Positions 26,057-35,435 of a DNA stretch of 64,000 nucleotides are shown here, one piece after another. Location of the stretch: NCBI RefSeq assembly GCF_001422735.1, contig NZ_LMLZ01000025.1:47304-111303 (forward strand). The letters run 5' to 3'. The notes below the pieces were generated by a model. That model ran no database searches. It was not told where the DNA came from and worked only from the letters and a program-made list of their open reading frames with translations. The first letter of the stretch is position 1, and each line of letters starts with the position of its first letter. A program made the translations under genes and the position numbers. Source of the DNA: Acidovorax sp. Leaf78 (GTDB lineage: Bacteria > Pseudomonadota > Gammaproteobacteria > Burkholderiales > Burkholderiaceae_C).

Positions 26057-27082
26057 ATGCGCAAACCTCTGCTGAAACTACTGGCCGGTGCGGCTCTGAC
26101 GACCGCCGCCTGCGGCAGCTGGGCCCAGGGCCAGGTCAACATCATCTGTTCCGTGCAGGCCGAGTGGTGCAACCTGATGTCCACCGTGTACGCCAAGACC
26201 ACCGGCACCAAGGTCAACATGACGGCCAAGGGCTCGGGCGAGGCGCTGGCGCAGCTCAACGCCGAGAAGGCCAATCCCAAGACCGACATCTGGTTCGGCG
26301 GCACGGGCGACCCGCACCTGCAGGCCGCGGAGCAGGGCCTCACGCTCGAGTACAAGTCGCCGCAGCTCGCGCAGCTGTACCCCTGGGCGCAAAAGCAGGC
26401 CGCCGACTCCAAGTACCGCACCGTGGGCGTGTACCTGGGCCCGCTGGGCTTTGGCTACAACAAGGAGCTGCTGGCCAAGCGCAAGCTCAACCCGCCCCAG
26501 TCGTGGGCCGACCTGCTCAAGCCCGAGTTCAAGGGCGAGGTGCAGATGGCCAACCCCGCGTCGAGCGGCACGGCCTACACCATGATCGCCACGCTGGTGC
26601 AGATCATGGGCGAGGAAAAGGCGTTCGAATACCTGAAGGCGCTGCACCCCAACGTCAGCACCTACACGCGCTCGGGCACGGCCCCGGTCAAGGCGGCGGC
26701 GCGCGGCGAGACCACCATCTCGGTGAGCTTCGTGCACGACGTGACCACCGAGGCCGTCAACGGCTTTCCCGTGGCGTCCATCACGCCGTCCGAAGGCACT
26801 GGTGCCGAGGTCGGCTCCATGAGCATCGTCAAGAACAGCCCCAACGCCGAGGCGGCCAAGAAGTTCTACGAATGGGCGCTCACGCCCGGCGGCCAGCAGT
26901 TCGGCCTGGCAGCCAAGCAGTTCCAGCTGCCCAGCAACACCCAGGTGCCCAAGGACCCGCGCATGACGGACCCGGCCAAGATGAAGCTCATCAACTACGA
27001 CTACGCCAAGTACGGCGCCAGCACCGAGCGCCGCCGCCTGATCGCGCGCTGGGAAAAGGACGTGCAGAACGCTGCGCGCTAA
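26057..27082 (+). CDS. ABC transporter substrate-binding protein, AfuA-like (Fe3+ family; possibly hexose-phosphate)
   Basis: Periplasmic binding protein of the ferric/AfuA group. 341 residues, signal peptide cut at about SWAQ-GQ (residue 24). ATG 26057 has AAGGAG seven bases upstream. The paired tyrosines used by true ferric-binding proteins are not evident. A His-Asp pair (H207, D208 in SFVHDVTTE) and a Glu at 231 show the same 23-residue spacing I recall for the sugar-phosphate-binding residues of AfuA (H205, D206, E229). With hexR upstream and transaldolase downstream, uptake of hexose phosphates is a reasonable inference; iron or 2-aminoethylphosphonate are alternatives. Confidence 0.85.
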   Translation: MRKPLLKLLAGAALTTAACGSWAQGQVNIICSVQAEWCNLMSTVYAKTTGTKVNMTAKGSGEALAQLNAEKANPKTDIWFGGTGDPHLQAAEQGLTLEYKSPQLAQLYPWAQKQAADSKYRTVGVYLGPLGFGYNKELLAKRKLNPPQSWADLLKPEFKGEVQMANPASSGTAYTMIATLVQIMGEEKAFEYLKALHPNVSTYTRSGTAPVKAAARGETTISVSFVHDVTTEAVNGFPVASITPSEGTGAEVGSMSIVKNSPNAEAAKKFYEWALTPGGQQFGLAAKQFQLPSNTQVPKDPRMTDPAKMKLINYDYAKYGASTERRRLIARWEKDVQNAAR

Positions 27083-27088
27083 GGACTG

Positions 27089-29323
27089 GTGGTGTCGGTG
27101 ACCGCGGCGGCGAACAGCGCAATTTCACGATCTCCTGCAACCCGCGCCTCGGTCAACCGACCCTTGTGGGTGTGGCTGGCCATCGGCGTGCTGGGCTACC
27201 TGGCCTTCCCCTGGTACGCCCAGCAGGACTCCAACGGCCTTCTGGCCATCGGCCAGGTCTTCAGCAGCGAGCAGGCGGGCAACGGGCTCATGCAGGCCGC
27301 GCTGCTGGGGCGCCCCTGGCTGTGGCTGGGCCTGGTGGGGCTGGCCATCGCAGCCGCAGGCGCCGTCCTGCCTGCAGGCCGGCGGCAGGGCGCGGTGCTG
27401 GCAGTGGGCGGGGCCGTGGGCCTGCTGGCGCTGCTGCTCAGCGGCTTTGCCATCGGCGGGCGGGGCTGGGCCTTCGACTGGTTGAACCAGATGCTGGGCG
27501 AGTTGGGCGCGCGGCAGCCGGGCATCGGCTGGGGCGGGTTCGTGGTGCTCTCGGCGCTGCTGGTGCTGACGGCCTTCGGCGTGGCGCGGCGCGGTTTCTT
27601 CAAGGGCGATCTGTTCGTCGCAGCCGCCGTGCTGGCGTGCGGCAGCCTGCTGGCACTGTTCATCGTGTTCCCGGTGCTCAAGGCGCTGTCGGCGGCGTTC
27701 TTCCTGGAAGACGGCCCGTTCTCGCTGGGCGTTCTGTGGGAGCGCATTGCGCACGAGCGCAACTTCGGCCTGTCGTGTGTCAGCGGCGGTCAGCGTTGCG
27801 GCGTGGCATGGAACACGCTGTTCCTCGGGCTGATGACCGCCACCAGCACCACGCTGCTGGGCACCTTCATGGCGCTGATGGCCGAGCGCGCCTCGCGCCG
27901 CTATGCACGCCCGCTGAACATCGTGGCGCTGCTGCCCATCATCACGCCGCCTTTCGTGGTGGGCCTGGGCCTGATCCTGCTGTTCGGCCGTGCGGGCGTG
28001 TTCAACCAGTTTCTTGAATACGCGTTCGGCATCACGCCTTCGCGCTGGTTCTACGGCTGGTTCGGCGTGTGGGTGGCGCAGACATTTGCGTTCACGCCCA
28101 TCGCCTTCATGATCATGCGCGGCGTGGTGCAGGGCGTGGCGCCCAGCCTGGAAGAAGCCGCGCAGACGCTGCGCGCCAGCCCCCACAAGACCTTCATGAG
28201 CGTGACGCTGCCGCTGCTCAAGCCGGGCCTGGCCAACGCGTTCCTGGTGGGTTTCATCGAGAGCATGGCCGACTTCGGCAACCCCATCGTGGTGGGCGGG
28301 CAGTTCTCGGTGCTCTCCACCGAAATTTTCTTCGCCATCGTGGGTGCGCAGTACGACCAGGGGCGCGCCGCGTCGCTGGCGTGGATCCTCACGTTCTTTG
28401 CGCTCACGGTGTTTGCCATCCAGCGCGGTCTGCTGGGCAAGCAGAACTTCACCACGGTGTCGGGCAAGGGCGACGCGGGCATTGCCATGCCGCTGCCCAC
28501 CGGCGTGCGCCGCGTGGTGCATTCCATCGCGCTGCCGTGGATGGCGTTCACGCTCATCGTGTACCTGTTTGCGCTGGCCGGCGGCTTCGTGCAGACCTGG
28601 GGCCGCGACTACACCATCACGCTGGCGCACTTTCGCACTGCGTTCAGCATGGAGTGGGGCGAGTTCGGCATCGTATGGGCCGGTACCGCCTGGAGCTCGC
28701 TGTTCACCACGCTCAAGCTCGCAGCCATCTCGGCGCCGCTCACGGCCACGCTGGGCATCGGCATCGCCTGGCTGCTGGCGCGCACCGAGTTCCGGGGGCA
28801 GGGCGCCTTCGAGTTCGCCGCCCTGCTGGCCTTTGCGATCCCCGGCACGGTGCTGGGCGTGAGCTACATCCTGGCGTTCAACGTGCCGCCGTTCGAGCTC
28901 ACGGGCACCGCACTCATCATCGTGCTGTGCTTCATGTTCCGCAATCTGCCGGTGGGGGTGCGTGCAGGCACGGCGGCGTTCAAGCAGCTCGACCGGTCGC
29001 TGGACGAAGCCTCGGTCATGCTGCGGGCCGGCAGCGTGCAGACGCTGCGCCACGTGGTGCTGCCGCTGCTCAAGCCGGCGCTGGTGGCCGCGCTGGTCTA
29101 CAGCTTCGTGCGGGCCATCACCACGGTGAGCGCGGTGATCTTCCTTGTCACCGCCGAGAACGAGCTGGCCACCACCTACATCATCGGCCGCGTGGGCAAC
29201 GGCGATTACGGCGTGGCGCTGGCGTACTGCACGGTGCTGATCGTGCTGATGTCGGCCTCCATCGGCCTGATCCAACTGGTGGTGGGCGAGCGCAAGCTGG
29301 GCCGAAGAGGAAGCACCCCCTGA
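27089..29323 (+). CDS. ABC transporter permease with two fused permease domains, AfuB-like
   Basis: 744-residue inner-membrane protein starting at GTG 27089, six bases after the binding-protein stop. About five membrane segments in the first 200 residues form an extra N-terminal module. Two tandem binding-protein-dependent permease domains follow, with EAA-type loops at about residues 355-375 (EEAAQTLRASPHKTFMSVTLP) and 635-655 (DEASVMLRAGSVQTLRHVVLP). FbpB permeases also have two domains but are shorter; AfuB is closer in size. Transport of the AfuA-like ligand is inferred from the operon. Confidence 0.9.
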   Translation: MVSVTAAANSAISRSPATRASVNRPLWVWLAIGVLGYLAFPWYAQQDSNGLLAIGQVFSSEQAGNGLMQAALLGRPWLWLGLVGLAIAAAGAVLPAGRRQGAVLAVGGAVGLLALLLSGFAIGGRGWAFDWLNQMLGELGARQPGIGWGGFVVLSALLVLTAFGVARRGFFKGDLFVAAAVLACGSLLALFIVFPVLKALSAAFFLEDGPFSLGVLWERIAHERNFGLSCVSGGQRCGVAWNTLFLGLMTATSTTLLGTFMALMAERASRRYARPLNIVALLPIITPPFVVGLGLILLFGRAGVFNQFLEYAFGITPSRWFYGWFGVWVAQTFAFTPIAFMIMRGVVQGVAPSLEEAAQTLRASPHKTFMSVTLPLLKPGLANAFLVGFIESMADFGNPIVVGGQFSVLSTEIFFAIVGAQYDQGRAASLAWILTFFALTVFAIQRGLLGKQNFTTVSGKGDAGIAMPLPTGVRRVVHSIALPWMAFTLIVYLFALAGGFVQTWGRDYTITLAHFRTAFSMEWGEFGIVWAGTAWSSLFTTLKLAAISAPLTATLGIGIAWLLARTEFRGQGAFEFAALLAFAIPGTVLGVSYILAFNVPPFELTGTALIIVLCFMFRNLPVGVRAGTAAFKQLDRSLDEASVMLRAGSVQTLRHVVLPLLKPALVAALVYSFVRAITTVSAVIFLVTAENELATTYIIGRVGNGDYGVALAYCTVLIVLMSASIGLIQLVVGERKLGRRGSTP

Positions 29324-29400
29324 GTCGCCTTCGGCGCCTTCCCCCTCAAGGGGGACGACGCCCTCGCTGCGGGGCGGCCCTTGCTCGGCGTCCCGCGCAT
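29323..29400. repeat. Intergenic repeat between AfuB-like and AfuC-like genes
   Basis: TGAGTCGCCTTCGGCGCC followed by CCCCCTCAAGGGGG and CTGCGGGGCGGCCCTTGCTCGG. Related to the element at about 15.3 kb; the stop codon of the permease lies at its edge. Confidence 0.6.
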
Positions 29401-29446
29401 GCGCCACACCCGTTAATTCGCGTCATCGTCCATTGAAAAGACAACC

Positions 29447-30511
29447 ATGAACAACATCGAAGATGCGGGCATCGTGTTCCGCAACATCACCAAGCGCTAT
29501 GGCCGCGACGCCTCGTCGGGCCTGGCCGTCAAGGGCATCAGCTTCGAGGTGCCACGCGGCACGCTGGCCACCATCCTGGGCCCGTCGGGCTGCGGCAAGA
29601 CCACCACCTTGCGCATGATCGCGGGGCTGGAGTCGCCCACCTCCGGCGAGATCTTCATCGGCGGCAAGAACGTGACCACGCTCGGCCCGGCGCAGCGCAA
29701 CGTGAGCATGATGTTCCAGAGCTACGCGCTGTTCCCGCACATGAACGTGGCAGAGAACGTGATGTACGGCCTGCGCATGTCCGGCCAGCGTGACGAGGTG
29801 GCGCGCGCCAAGGCGGTCGAGGCACTGCGCGGCGTGGGCCTGGTGGGCTATGACGACCGCCTGCCGAGCGAGCTGTCTGGCGGCCAGCAGCAGCGCGTGG
29901 CGCTGGCCCGCGCGCTGGTGCTGGAGCCCGAGGTGCTGCTGTTCGACGAGCCGCTGTCCAACCTGGACGCCCGCCTGCGCCGGGAGATGCGCGAGGAGAT
30001 CCGCGCGCTGCAGCAGCGCCTGTCGCTCACCGTGGCCTACGTCACGCACGACCAGAGCGAGGCCATGGCCGTCAGCGACCAGATCATCGTGATGAACCAG
30101 GGCCTGATCGCCCAGCAGGGATCGCCCCGCGCGCTGTACGAAACCCCGGGCAGCGAGTTCGTCGCCGGCTTCATGGGCGAGGCCATGCTGTTCCCCGCCA
30201 CGGCCCGCGCCGATGGCACGGTGACCGTGGGGCCGCTCACGATCCGCCCCCGGGCCTGCAAGCAGCAAGGCGCGGTCAAGGTCGCGGTGCGGCCCGAGGC
30301 ATGGCGCATCGAGCGCCAGGGCGAGGGTCTGATGCCCGCGCGGCTGGAGAAGGCCGCGTACCTGGGCGCGGTGCACGAATACACCTTTGCCACAGAGCTG
30401 GGGCCCATCTTCGTCGTGTCGTCGGACCTGAGCGACGTGCTCACGCCGGGCGAGGACGTGCGGCTCGGCCTGGGCGTGCACGGGGTATCGGTGGTTGGTA
30501 GTACCGACTGA
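29447..30511 (+). CDS. ABC transporter ATP-binding protein, AfuC/FbpC-like
   Basis: ATPase of the AfuABC-like system. 354 residues. Walker [10 protein letters not shown] at about residues 45-53, Q-loop [10 protein letters not shown], signature [15 protein letters not shown], Walker [13 protein letters not shown]-loop THDQSEA, then a C-terminal TOBE-type regulatory domain from about residue 240. Transaldolase begins 28 bases later and may be cotranscribed. Confidence 0.93.
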   Translation: MNNIEDAGIVFRNITKRYGRDASSGLAVKGISFEVPRGTLATILGPSGCGKTTTLRMIAGLESPTSGEIFIGGKNVTTLGPAQRNVSMMFQSYALFPHMNVAENVMYGLRMSGQRDEVARAKAVEALRGVGLVGYDDRLPSELSGGQQQRVALARALVLEPEVLLFDEPLSNLDARLRREMREEIRALQQRLSLTVAYVTHDQSEAMAVSDQIIVMNQGLIAQQGSPRALYETPGSEFVAGFMGEAMLFPATARADGTVTVGPLTIRPRACKQQGAVKVAVRPEAWRIERQGEGLMPARLEKAAYLGAVHEYTFATELGPIFVVSSDLSDVLTPGEDVRLGLGVHGVSVVGSTD

Positions 30512-30539
30512 GCGGACGCTGATGTTCAATAATGACGCC

Positions 30540-31487
30540 ATGAACCAACTCGACGCCCTCAAACAGTTCACCACCGTGGTTGCCGACACCGGCGACTTCA
30601 AGCAACTGGCGCAATTCCAGCCCCAGGATGCCACCACCAACCCGTCGCTGATCCTCAAGGCCGTGCAAAAGCCCGAGTACGCGCCGCTGCTGCAGGACAC
30701 CGTGGCCCAGTTCCGCGGCCGCGCCATGGACGAGATCATCGACCGCCTGCTGGTGCGCTTCGGTCGCGAGATCCTCGCGACCATCCCCGGGCGCGTGTCC
30801 ACCGAAGTGGATGCCCGCCTGAGCTTCGACACCAGCGCCACCGTCGCCCGCGCCGAACGCATCATCGAGCTGTACCAGGCCGAAGGCATCCACATCGACC
30901 GCGTGCTCATCAAGATCGCCGCCACCTGGGAAGGCATCAAGGCCGCCGAGCAGCTGGAGCGCAAGGGCATCCACACCAACCTCACGCTGCTGTTCTCGTT
31001 CGCTCAGGCCGTGGCCTGCGGCGAGGCCAAGGTGCAGCTGATCTCGCCCTTTGTCGGCCGCATCTACGACTGGTACAAGAAGCAGGCTGGCGCCCAGTGG
31101 GACGAAGCCGCACGCGCCGGTGCCAACGACCCGGGCGTGCAGTCCGTCACGCAGATCTACAACCACTACAAGCGCTTTGGCATTGCCACCGAGGTGATGG
31201 GCGCGAGCTTTCGCAACGTGGGCCAGATCACGGCGCTTGCCGGCTGCGACCTGCTGACCATCGCCCCCGAGCTGCTGGCCCAGCTGGCCGCCAGCGACGC
31301 GCCGCTGCAGCCCGCACTGGACGCCCAGGCCGCCAAGACGCTGGACCTGGCTGCCGTGAGCTACGACGAAGCGGGCTTTCGCTTTGCGCTGAACGAAGAC
31401 GCCATGGCCACTGAAAAGCTGGCGGAAGGCATCCGCGCGTTTGCGGCGGATGCGGTCAAGCTGGACAAGCTCATTCAGGCCGCGTGA
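30540..31487 (+). CDS. tal: Transaldolase
   Basis: Cytosolic enzyme of the non-oxidative pentose phosphate pathway, moving a three-carbon ketol unit from sedoheptulose-7-P to glyceraldehyde-3-P. 315 residues, TalB type. Schiff-base Lys at about 125 ([13 protein letters not shown]), catalytic Asp at about 16 (VVADTGDF), and the signature [12 protein letters not shown] 30540 gives the usual start [19 protein letters not shown]; an ATG 15 codons upstream would add unrelated residues. A hairpin terminator follows. Confidence 0.97.
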   Translation: MNQLDALKQFTTVVADTGDFKQLAQFQPQDATTNPSLILKAVQKPEYAPLLQDTVAQFRGRAMDEIIDRLLVRFGREILATIPGRVSTEVDARLSFDTSATVARAERIIELYQAEGIHIDRVLIKIAATWEGIKAAEQLERKGIHTNLTLLFSFAQAVACGEAKVQLISPFVGRIYDWYKKQAGAQWDEAARAGANDPGVQSVTQIYNHYKRFGIATEVMGASFRNVGQITALAGCDLLTIAPELLAQLAASDAPLQPALDAQAAKTLDLAAVSYDEAGFRFALNEDAMATEKLAEGIRAFAADAVKLDKLIQAA

Positions 31488-31519
31488 GATCCGCTTAAGC
31501 AGGTTGCTATAAAAAACAT

Positions 31520-31559
31520 AGCTGCTAGCGCTTGTCCATCAAGCGGTAGCAGCTTTTTT
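31520..31559 (+). terminator. Terminator of tal, best copy of the gctagcgcttg repeat family
   Basis: AGCTGCTAGCGCTTG, loop TCCAT, CAAGCGGTAGCAGCT, then six T. The stem has one mismatch. Same core as 7416-7470, showing that a dispersed repeat can serve as a terminator. Confidence 0.85.
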
Positions 31560-31684
31560 ATGTGAATTCAGGGTGTGTGTGATGCCGCAGCGCTGCTGAC
31601 CCGCTGACCCTTCGGTCTGCTACCCACAGGTCTTATCCTCGCACCGGTCGCACCCGACACAGGCACCCGCCAAGGCGTCAATGC

Positions 31685-33076
31685 TCAGCCCGCCGGCAAC
31701 CGCAGCCCCACACGCAACCCGTGCGGCTCCACGTTTTCCGCCACAGCCTGGCCACCGTGGCGCAGTGCAATTTCTTCCACGATGGACAGCCCCAGGCCAC
31801 ACCCCCCGGGCTTGTCCGAGCCACGCCAAAAACGTGCGAACAGGTCCGACATGTTCGCGGGTGGCACGCCCGGCCCGTCGTCTTCCACCACCAGCGTGGC
31901 CCACAGGCCCGGGGCAGCATTCACCCGCACGGTGACGGTGGCACCCGCGCCGGCGTAGTGCAGCGCGTTGTCGATCAGGTTGTTCAGCGCCTCGCGCAGC
32001 AGCAGCGGGTGGCCCTGCACGGTCAGGTAGTCGTCGCCTTCGTAGCCCAGGTCCATGCCCTGCGCCAGCGCGCGCGCGGCCCACTCGCGTGCCACCTCGC
32101 GGGCCAGCGCGGCAATGTCCACTGCCTGCATCTCCACGTTCGATTCGGAGCGCGCCAGCTGCAGCAGCTGGTGCACCAAGTGGGCGCTGCGCTGGGCGGC
32201 GGCCAGCACTTTTTGCAGGCGCTCCTGCACGGCGGGCTCGTGGCTTTCGTGCAGGGCCAGCTCGGTCTGGCCGATCAGGCCGGCCAGGGGCGTGCGCAGC
32301 TGGTGCGCGGCGTCGTTCAAGAAGCGCTTTTCCTTGCGCTGCCCGCGCGCTACCGTCTCCAGCAGGCCGTTGATGGTGCTGGCCAGGGAGTGCACTTCTT
32401 GCGGCGCGGACGTGAGCTCGATGGGCGGCAGCGGGTCGGCGGTGTTGTGCTTGCGCGCGCCCGCTTTCTCGATCTGCGCCTCCAGGCGCTTTAACGGCTG
32501 CAGCCCGCGCAGCACGCCGGCGTAGACCACGGCGCTCAGCGCCAGGCCCATCAGGCCCATGGGCAGCAGCATTTGTTCGAGCAGCTCCTGCGCGATGCGC
32601 TCGCGCACCGTCAGGCTCTGCGCCACCTGCACGCGGAGGGTCTGGCGGGTCTGGGGCGTGCCGTAGTCCACATCGAGCAGCGCCACGCGCACGGGCTTGT
32701 CGTCCACGCGGGCCTGGTACAGGTACGGTTCGCCCACGCGCACGTCCACGGGCGGCGGCGAGGGCAGCTGCGCGTTGCCCAGCAGAAAGCGCCCGGGCGG
32801 GGACGAGACCATGTAGGTGATGCGGTCGGCTGGGTCCTGCTCCAGGATGTCCTGCGCGGCCTTGGGGAAGTCCACCAGCAGCCCGTCGCCGATGGGCTTG
32901 ATCTGCCGCGCCAGCGCCCGCACCGACTGCGTCAGCGTCTGGTCGATGCCCTTTTCGCCGTTTTGCAACGCCACCCGCCACGCAAGAAAGCCGCCCGACA
33001 GCCACAGCACCAGTTGCGGCAGCAGCAGCCAGAGCAGCAGCTTGCGCTGCAGAGAGACGCCGTGGATGGGCTGCAT
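31685..33076 (-). CDS. Sensor histidine kinase, TctE/QseC-like
   Basis: Inner-membrane sensor of a two-component system. 463 residues from ATG 33076. Membrane segments at about residues 11-34 and 168-188 enclose a periplasmic domain of about 130 residues of the TctE type. Then come HAMP, HisKA with phospho-His 248 in NDAAHQLRTPLAGL, N-box (about NLIDNALHYAG), and G-boxes (VVEDDGPGVP, GGCGLGLSIVEEI). An earlier ATG at 33136 lies in repeat DNA. The response regulator is just upstream. Its position beside the glucose transport operon recalls GtrS/GltR of pseudomonads; ligand unknown. Confidence 0.92.
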   Translation of the reverse strand: MQPIHGVSLQRKLLLWLLLPQLVLWLSGGFLAWRVALQNGEKGIDQTLTQSVRALARQIKPIGDGLLVDFPKAAQDILEQDPADRITYMVSSPPGRFLLGNAQLPSPPPVDVRVGEPYLYQARVDDKPVRVALLDVDYGTPQTRQTLRVQVAQSLTVRERIAQELLEQMLLPMGLMGLALSAVVYAGVLRGLQPLKRLEAQIEKAGARKHNTADPLPPIELTSAPQEVHSLASTINGLLETVARGQRKEKRFLNDAAHQLRTPLAGLIGQTELALHESHEPAVQERLQKVLAAAQRSAHLVHQLLQLARSESNVEMQAVDIAALAREVAREWAARALAQGMDLGYEGDDYLTVQGHPLLLREALNNLIDNALHYAGAGATVTVRVNAAPGLWATLVVEDDGPGVPPANMSDLFARFWRGSDKPGGCGLGLSIVEEIALRHGGQAVAENVEPHGLRVGLRLPAG

Positions 33077-33100
33077 GTCAGTCGTTGCCGGCATGTGCCA

Positions 33101-33165
33101 CGCCGAGGCCGCTGAGCAAGGGCCGCCCCGCAGCAAGGGCGGTGTCCACCTGAGGGCAAGGTGCG
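33101..33165. repeat. Intergenic repeat between response regulator and kinase
   Basis: Contains GCTGAGCAAGGGCCGCCCCGCAGC, the complement of the arm seen at about 29.37 kb. It fills most of the gap between the two genes. Confidence 0.5.
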
Positions 33166-33193
33166 AAGTGTCTCCAGCGCAAACCCATTCGCT

Positions 33194-33913
33194 TCATGGC
33201 TTTTCGAGCATGTAGCCCAGGCCCCGGATGTTGCGGATGTTCAGGCTCGTTTCGTCCAGCTTCTTGCGCAGCCGGTGCACGTACACCTCCAGCGCATTGG
33301 AGGCGAGCGGCGGTGCCGACTGACCGGGCTCCGGTGGGCCGGCGCGCCAGGCGGCCAGCACGTCGTCGCGCGTGACGACTTCGCCGCAGCGGTTGACCAG
33401 CAGTTCCAGCAGTTCCCACTCGCGCTGCGTGAGCTCCAGCGGCAGGCCGTCGAGCGTGGCGGTCTGGCTGGCATGGTCCAGCAGCAGCGCGCCGATGGTG
33501 GTGCTGGGCCCGCCCGATGCGCTGCTGGGCTGCGTAAAGGCGGGCTGCCGCGCGCGGCGCAGCATGGCCTGCAGGCGGGCCTGCAGCTCCTGCATGTTGA
33601 AGGGCTTGGTGATGTAGTCGTCAGCCCCGGCGTTGAGCCCCGCCACCCGGTCGTCGATGCCGTCGCGGGCGGTGAGAATCAGCACCGGCAAGCCGGCGAT
33701 GTGGCTGCGGGCCCAGGTCAGAAGCTCCATGCCGTCGGCCCCACCCGGAAGGCCCAGGTCGAGGATGATTCCGTCCACCGCCTGGGTCTGCAAAAGCGCT
33801 GTGGCCTGGGCCACACTGCACGCCGTGCAGACATCGTATTCAAGCTGTTTGAGCTGCCCGGTGAGGGCGTCGAGCAGCAGGGCATCGTCTTCAACGATCA
33901 GTAGGGTGGGCAT
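33194..33913 (-). CDS. OmpR-family response regulator
   Basis: DNA-binding partner of the kinase at 31685. 239 residues from ATG 33913 (MPTLLIVEDDALLLDAL). Receiver domain with phospho-Asp 52 (GIILDLGLPGG), Thr/Lys switch residues (LILTARD, YITKPFN), and a winged-helix C-terminus (LTQREWELLELLVNRCGEVVTRDDVL, ALEVYVHRLRKKL). It is divergent from gtsA, so the shared region 33914-34149 may hold its target sites. Confidence 0.95.
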   Translation of the reverse strand: MPTLLIVEDDALLLDALTGQLKQLEYDVCTACSVAQATALLQTQAVDGIILDLGLPGGADGMELLTWARSHIAGLPVLILTARDGIDDRVAGLNAGADDYITKPFNMQELQARLQAMLRRARQPAFTQPSSASGGPSTTIGALLLDHASQTATLDGLPLELTQREWELLELLVNRCGEVVTRDDVLAAWRAGPPEPGQSAPPLASNALEVYVHRLRKKLDETSLNIRNIRGLGYMLEKP

Positions 33914-33994
33914 GGTCTGTGAGCATAGCAAAGCATCCCGCCTGCGGTGGATGCAGAGCCTGCACCCGAGCCCATGGCTGAGCCCAGCCGACGT

Positions 33995-34009
33995 TGTAAT
34001 TCGATAACC
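33995..34009. promoter_or_regulatory. Putative HexR-type operator 1 upstream of gtsA
   Basis: TGTAAT-TCG-ATAACC, 10 of 12 against TGTAAT-N3-ATTACA. Differs by one base from the complement of the site before edd (49297-49311). Confidence 0.55.
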
Positions 34010-34070
34010 GGGCTAGGAGACTGGCATGTAACCAACAACCCGGGAAAGCCCTGATATGTTCATTAATTAT

Positions 34071-34085
34071 TGTAATTAAAGTACC
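34071..34085. promoter_or_regulatory. Putative HexR-type operator 2 upstream of gtsA
   Basis: TGTAAT-TAA-AGTACC, 10 of 12 against TGTAAT-N3-ATTACA, in the AT-rich stretch where the gtsA promoter should lie, 65 bases before the ATG. Confidence 0.5.
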
Positions 34086-34149
34086 GACTGCGCTGAACGT
34101 CACCGGTATGTGGCGCGTAAACGGATTCAAACATCGAGGAGACAAGGGT

Positions 34150-35400
34150 ATGTGGAAGATGACGAAGATCGCCGCTGTGGCGGTGGGCCTGGCGGCAGCG
34201 ATGTCCGCCAGCGCGGGTGAGGTCGAGGTTCTGCATTACTGGACTTCGGGCGGTGAGGCCAAGTCGGTCGCCGAGCTCAAGAAGATCATGCAGGCCAAGG
34301 GCCACACGTGGCGCGACTTTGCCGTGGCCGGTGGCGGTGGCGACAGCGCCATGACCGTGCTCAAGAGCCGCGTGATCTCGGGCAACCCACCGTCTGCCGC
34401 GCAGACCAAGGGTCCGGCGATCCAGGAATGGGCGTCCGAAGGCGTGCTGGCCAACATGGATGCACTGGCCAAGGCCGAGAAGTGGGACGACCTGCTGCCC
34501 AAGGTGGTCGCCGATGTCATGAAGTACAAGGGCGCCTACGTGGCCGCCCCGGTCAACGTGCACCGCGTCAACTGGATGTGGGGCAGCTCCGAGGCCCTGA
34601 AGAAGGCCGGCGTGGCCGCCATGCCCAAGACCTGGGACGAGTTCTTCGCAGCCGCCGACAAGCTCAAGGCCGCAGGCCTGGTGCCCGTGGCCCACGGCGG
34701 CCAGAACTGGCAGGACTTCACCACCTTCGAATCGGTGGTGCTGGGTGTCGGTGGCGCCAAGTTCTACCAGGACGCCCTGGTCAAGCTCGATGACAAGGCC
34801 ATCAACAGCGACACGATGAAGAAGTCGCTCGAGACCTTCCGCCGCATCAAGTCGTACACCGACGCTGGCGCCCCCGGCCGCGACTGGAACCTGGCCACGG
34901 CCATGCTGATCCAGGGCAAGGCGGGATTCCAACTGATGGGCGACTGGGCCAAGGGCGAGTTCCTGGCGGCCAACAAGGTGCCGGGCAAGGACTTCCTGTG
35001 CGCAGCAGCACCGGGCACCACCACGGCCTACACCTTCAACGTGGACTCCTTCATCCTGTTCAAGCTCAAGGACGCCGCCGCCCAGAAGGCGCAGAGCGAC
35101 CTGGCCAGCTCCATCATGAGCCCCGAGTTCCAGGAAGTGTTCAACCTGAACAAGGGTTCCATCCCGGTGCGCGCCGGCCAGAAGATGGACAAGTTCGACG
35201 ACTGCGCCAAGGCCTCGGCCAAGGACTTCATCGACACCGCCAAGAGCGGCAGCCTGCTGCCCAGCGTGGCGCACGGCATGGCGATCGCGCCCGCGACCGA
35301 AGGTGCCATCAAGGACGTCGTCAGCCAATTCTGGAACGACGACAAGGTGAGCGTTGCCGATGCGGTGAAGAAGATCGCGGCCGCCGCGAAGACCAAGTAA
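34150..35400 (+). CDS. gtsA: Glucose/mannose ABC transporter substrate-binding protein (GtsA-like)
   Basis: Periplasmic sugar-binding protein of the GtsABCD system. 416 residues; ATG 34150 follows GAGGAGACAAGGG. Sec signal peptide cut at about MSASA-GE. Close pattern match to Pseudomonas GtsA: HYWTSGGEAKSVAELKK, VAGGGGDSAMTVLKSR, GNPPSAAQTKGPAIQEWASEG, VNVHRVNWMWG, GGQNWQDFTTFE, MGDWAKGEF, NKGSIPVR. First gene of a five-gene uptake operon that includes an outer-membrane channel. Candidate HexR sites upstream. Confidence 0.93.
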   Translation: MWKMTKIAAVAVGLAAAMSASAGEVEVLHYWTSGGEAKSVAELKKIMQAKGHTWRDFAVAGGGGDSAMTVLKSRVISGNPPSAAQTKGPAIQEWASEGVLANMDALAKAEKWDDLLPKVVADVMKYKGAYVAAPVNVHRVNWMWGSSEALKKAGVAAMPKTWDEFFAAADKLKAAGLVPVAHGGQNWQDFTTFESVVLGVGGAKFYQDALVKLDDKAINSDTMKKSLETFRRIKSYTDAGAPGRDWNLATAMLIQGKAGFQLMGDWAKGEFLAANKVPGKDFLCAAAPGTTTAYTFNVDSFILFKLKDAAAQKAQSDLASSIMSPEFQEVFNLNKGSIPVRAGQKMDKFDDCAKASAKDFIDTAKSGSLLPSVAHGMAIAPATEGAIKDVVSQFWNDDKVSVADAVKKIAAAAKTK

Positions 35401-35435
35401 GTCCGAAGTAAACCAAACCCCAGAGGGATCCCATC

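Noticed and set aside
27125..29407. 760-codon open frame antisense to the double-domain permease
   Set aside because: The plus strand has clear membrane helices and EAA loops; antisense is His/Gln/Arg-rich.
34027..34041. Third HexR-like site (TGTAAC-CAA-CAACCC) before gtsA
   Set aside because: Only the left half matches (6 of 12); not listed as an operator.
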